Shown here piece by piece: positions 60,697 to 64,000 of a stretch of 64,000 nt of DNA. Within the stretch, counting starts at the first letter, position 1. Every line of letters begins with the position of its first letter. Source of the DNA: Neckera pumila. Taxonomy: Eukaryota > Streptophyta > Bryopsida > Hypnales > Neckeraceae. The translations under genes were made by a program, and so were the position numbers. The stretch spans positions 29,388,108-29,452,107 of the forward strand of contig OZ018408.1 in NCBI GenBank assembly GCA_963969595.1, in the 5' to 3' direction. Below the pieces are notes generated by a model, which did no database searches, was not told the DNA's origin, and saw only the letters and a program-made list of their open reading frames with translations.

Positions 60697-62345
60697 ACTA
60701 GCTAACTTATGATGTACCAAGTAGATTGTAAGGGCATCTTCTGTGCTACGTACGTTGTTAACTAGGCACTACAATGGTATATGTATGTCCCCTTTTTATA
60801 GTTGTGTCTCTTCCCATTGCACACGCCTCCCCCGACAAGAGTACTTGAATCCTAAACGACTCAGTAACAATGTGGGAGTTATGTATTAAATAATCGATGA
60901 GTTGCGTTAGCGGCGAATAGGTTATCTTATATAACTAGTTATACATTTTTCAATCACAATCTTTGATCTTGATGATCCAAGGGTGTAGGAAGCAAGTTGA
61001 AAGAAAAGAAGGTCATGAGTTGCAACTTGAAACGGCAATGGTGATAGGTTGCCAATGGGACGATGCCACGTTAGCGTTGAATAGTCAACAACCGGTTATG
61101 AAGGGCCTCCCTTGTGCTCTTTTGTTTAACCCCTAAAGGACCAAATGGCATTTTTTGACAACATAGCTATTTTGGGCAACTCACCACTAACGGAATTTTT
61201 TTTTTTCTTTGAAAATATCACACAACGTGTATCCGAGGAGTAGTTTTAAGGCCCAACAACTTTTAAAACTTTTGACTACATGGTTAAAAAGTTATTGGAT
61301 GATATGTCATTTTCAATGAGCAGCGGGCAAAATTTATGAGAAATCACTTTTAAAAAAAATAAAAATTTGAAATTGGTTTTCAAGATTGATATATATGTGT
61401 AAATCTTTGAATTATTCCATTTTGATTTTTGAGATGAAGATTATGAGGTGTTTTAGTTTGCGGGCAATTTTGGATTTCCTACTCTAAAATAAGCTTTGAA
61501 GTCCTTTCTTTAACTCAATTTTTAGCATTTTTTGAAAAAAATAAAACATAGGATGTATATTGTTTATTGTAACATTAGAATCATTGGGATTGACATTTTT
61601 TAATTCCATCTACAACCTATTTTTTTCCTATATGTTGTACAATTCTAAATGATTTGAAATTTTTCAAGCATGTAGCTAACTTGCTTTGAAGAATGAATCC
61701 AAAGAGTAACTAACAATTTAGACATGTTTTCATTTAATTGTGACCTTGTGAAGTGCAACTGCTCAATTTTTTGTAGGGCCCAAAAAAGGGTTTTCTAAAA
61801 TTTGGTTACTTGTACTAGAAATGGCAGTTTGAGAGCAATTTTGGTGAAACAATAGTCTATGACCTTTAGGGTTAATTTTTTTTGTCTTTTCTCTTTTGTT
61901 TTGGTTTTATGCTCATTATCTCTTCATTTGCCAACCTCATGGCTTGGTTGTTGTTATTTGTGGATTTTTTCTTAATGCAATGATATTTTTCATTTGTTTA
62001 CTAGCTTATGTTGTACCAAATAGAGTGTAAGAGCATCTTCTGTGCTACGTACAATGTTAACTAGGCACTACAACGATATATGTATGCCCCCTTTTTACAG
62101 TTGTGTCTCTTCCCATTGCACACGCCTCCCCCCGACAAGGGTACTTGAATCCTAAATGACTCGTTAACAATGTGGGGGTTATGAAGGGGCCTCCCTTGTG
62201 CTCTTTTGTTTAATTTTTTTTTGTCTTTTTTCTTTTGTTTTGGTTTTATGCTCGTTACATTATCTCTTCATTTGCCAACCTCATGGCTTGGTTGTTGTTA
62301 TTTGTGTTTTTTTTTTAAAATGCAATGGTATTTTCCATTTGTTCA
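60697..62345 (+). repeat. Two-unit tandem duplication; unit 1 carries a C element, unit 2 is empty
   Basis: Unit 1 is 60697-61998 and unit 2 is 61999-62345. Shared words include GCATCTTCTGTGCTACGTAC, CCCATTGCACACGCCTCCCC, CCTCCCTTGTGCTCTTTTGT and CCAACCTCATGGCTTGGTTG. Unit 1 has two extra blocks: 217 bases (60884-61100) between GTTATG repeats, and the TTAA element at 61126. Confidence 0.9.
61126..61875 (+). mobile_element. Family C TTAA element, shorter subfamily (750 bp)
   Basis: Starts TTAACCCCTAAAGGACCAAA; ends, other strand, TTAACCCTAAAGGTCATAGA. Same subfamily as 44983-45835. The empty counterpart site is at 62210-62213. Confidence 0.9.
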
Positions 62346-62639
62346 AAAGAAAATTAAAAAAAATAAAAATGTGGAAGTTGTTGACATGGTGGTGGGAGGT
62401 GAAATGCAATGGAGTGGTGGCGGAATACATGAACTCTCAGTTTGTATCCTTTGAGGCTCCATTGTTGCCTGCGTAATGCCCGTTGACCAAGGAGACCAAG
62501 GAGTGCCGAGATGTAATGGGATGTACAACAAAAGATCAATTCTCGTCGAGAAGTGCCGTGCTCCGAAAGGTAACATGAAAAGTGCTGTTAGCATTGGGAC
62601 GAGTTTCCAATGATCTTTTGGTACCAACTCAAAAACTTA

Positions 62640-62735
62640 CCATTGCTGCAACCTATTCCAAGCCAAATTGGAGATGCTCTAATCCTTCCATTGCTGCAAC
62701 CCATTACAGGCCGGATTGGGGATGCTCTAATCCTT
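62640..62735 (+). repeat. 48-bp tandem repeat, two units
   Basis: CCATTGCTGCAACC begins both units and GATGCTCTAATCCTT ends both. A partial third (GCTGCAAGTCTGCAATCCAT) follows. Confidence 0.85.
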
Positions 62736-63042
62736 TCTTCGGCATAGCTGCAAGTCTGCAATCCATTCCTTCCGTAAACTTGAGAAAACTTGACAAGACT
62801 GCTTCGTCATGAACTGCCATCGAGCACCAAACATGAATCCTTATTACATCCCTTACCCAGTTTTCTTGATGTAAGTCTTAGAGACTTGAGAGTACCTGTA
62901 GCAACCTTCATTAGCTGCAGTAAGCTCAAACTTGAGTAATTTTGGGGGTAACCAAATGATTGAAAATTTGAGATGTGGCTGGCTGGGTTGCACATAAGTT
63001 AACTTCACCAAGTAAGGTAAGGTAGCATGGCATCATTCCCAT

Positions 63043-63240
63043 TCACATCTCCCTAATAACTGCCTCCAGTTCTCGAGCTCTTTTCACAGACGGTGTTATT
63101 AGTACCTCTTGGTCCTTGCAAGCCCTCATTACCCGTACTCCACAGAATTGCAGAAAGTCGGGATTCTCGAAGACAGGAACCCTGCCTGCCATCAAGGGGA
63201 TCCCAGCAGCTATCCCAAAACTGGCTAAATTTTGCTCAGT
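63043..63240 (-). CDS. Probable last exon of an unidentified gene extending past the window edge
   Basis: On the minus strand an open frame of about 62 codons ends at TGA (63045-63043) and reads like genuine protein: FGIAAGIPLMAGRVPVFENP, then DFLQFCGVRVMRACKDQEVL and a charged helical end, KRARELEAVIREM. Codon use and G+C are unlike the AT-rich surroundings. Possible acceptors are the AGs in TTTAGCCAG just upstream of TTTTGGGATAG. There is no ATG that fits as a start, so earlier exons should lie at higher coordinates or beyond 64000. I do not recognise the family. Confidence 0.5.
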   Translation of the reverse strand, partial: TEQNLASFGIAAGIPLMAGRVPVFENPDFLQFCGVRVMRACKDQEVLITPSVKRARELEAVIREM

Positions 63241-63815
63241 TTCTACTTTTTTTTGCTCCCAGTGTAAATTTTAAAAAAATCTTCCAAAAATGAACATTTG
63301 GCTAAAACTCTGAACCTGTTTTGAGATCACTGGATCCCAGTATCCCACCTGGTTAATTATTTTATCGAATGTTTGTCATTCTGAACCTAAATTAAATAGT
63401 GATCACAACAAGTATAGGACTACAGGAACAGGAACTAAGCTTATCATGTCATTCAATATTTGAGCATCTGCTTCTCAACCCAATGGCAGAGGGTCTGCAA
63501 GGCTGCAACAGGGGCAGTGCAAAAGTTCATGGTTGGGTACTAAACTACTAATGTAAGGTGGAACAGTCCATTTATGGACAAAAGACCCATTTCAGACACC
63601 TAGGGAATGACCAATTACAATCTTTTTTGAAGACATGAGGTTCAGGGAGTTCAGGCTACATTGGATTGAGTTTTAGTGACCACAATCAAATGAATGTCAC
63701 TTAAGGTGACGGTCATGGAGTGATTAGTCACTAATTAAGGGAGTATGCTCTTAAAGCGACTGTTTAAGAGCTGATTGCATTTGGGGGGAAGCTAAACTCT
63801 ATCTTTGAAACAATT
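63241..63815. other. Probable intron or upstream exons of the unidentified minus-strand gene
   Basis: Upstream of the 63043 exon on the minus strand. A fragment near 63480-63525 reads LQTLCHWVEKQMLKY after a TTGCAG acceptor-like site, but ends in a stop; I could not build a joined model. Confidence 0.25.
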
Positions 63816-63847
63816 TTCAATAAATTTAAAGAAAAAAAAAAAAAAAA
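63816..63847 (+). other. AATAAA followed by A16: possible retrocopy or transcript end
   Basis: AATAAA at 63819-63824, then 16 A from 63832. Plus-strand orientation, opposite to the neighbouring exon. Confidence 0.35.
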
Positions 63848-64000
63848 TTGGCATTTGATCCAAGTCGTTTCATATTTTTTGGACCTTTGTAGAAGTAGTT
63901 ATGAATTTTTGAAGTTGGAATATTGTGGTCACTGAAAGCAACCGCCTCTTGAAACGTATATTGTTGGTACATTGAAGAAAGAAAATTTTACCTTTGTGTT

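Noticed and set aside
1..64000. CRISPR arrays, rRNA, bacterial operons or organelle DNA
   Set aside because: No regularly spaced direct repeats with unique spacers, no rRNA-like conserved blocks, and introns with plant-type splice sites indicate nuclear plant DNA.

Overview
This window looks like nuclear DNA of a land plant. It has one AP2/ERF transcription factor gene of the plant ERF type, one plant RNI-like (leucine-rich-repeat) gene with six short exons and GT-AG introns, telo-box-like TTAGGGTTT motifs, and very AT-rich, transposon-filled spacers. The lineage cannot be fixed from sequence alone. No rRNA, tRNA, CRISPR or prokaryotic feature was seen.

Genes. (1) 6756-9340 (+) is an RNI-like protein of about 394 residues in six exons that join in phase. 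Its intron 1 carries a tandem duplication of the exon 1 end with its splice donor, and its intron 3 carries a 206-bp MITE. (2) 39096-40625 (-) is an ERF factor of about 462 residues in two exons, most like the ESR/DRN, LEP and PUCHI group (VIIIb). It lies in a relatively transposon-poor island (about 38.3-41.5 kb). It has a G-quadruplex-capable tract upstream and a strong splice donor further upstream that suggests a 5' leader exon. (3) 63043 to about 63240 (-) is the likely last exon of an unidentified gene that continues past the right edge. A 101-codon open frame at 6299-6604 is doubtful.

Everything else is mainly non-coding repeats. The dominant component is a set of about 27 copies of short non-coding elements. 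All are bounded by TTAA followed by CCCCTAAA-type inverted termini, and they fall into families called here A (10 copies), B (3), C (8), D (4) and G plus a small intronic MITE. By hand sum they cover about 18 kb. The TTAA target duplication plus C-rich inverted termini is the signature of piggyBac-type transposition. The window itself holds an empty/filled site pair (61.1 versus 62.2 kb) and a nested insertion (51.1-52.2 kb) that support TTAA duplication directly. No transposase is present, so all copies look non-autonomous.

Other repeats are: a CACTA-type element with a 3-bp CTC duplication that contains a palindrome of about 0.9 kb (29333-31001); a TTA-flanked foldback family H (10169-10926 and 16959-18148); family E (seven copies), whose core is an inverted pair of ACGT (bZIP-type) motifs; family I with nested palindromes; several CACTA-like or unclassified MITEs; larger diverged direct repeats (F, J, K, L); and tandem and simple repeats. 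Two poly(A) tracts preceded by AATAAA (55.33 and 63.83 kb) look like tails of retrocopied transcripts. Layout: 0-6.2 kb E and J repeats; 6.3-9.3 kb RNI-like gene; 9.7-20.8 kb B, A, C and H elements; 21-29 kb mostly unclassified with D, F and A; 29.3-34.4 kb CACTA, B, K and A; 34.4-38.3 kb K, L and a MITE; 38.3-41.5 kb ERF island; 41.5-62.3 kb dense A, C and D with E and L; 62.3-64 kb tandem repeats and the terminal exon.
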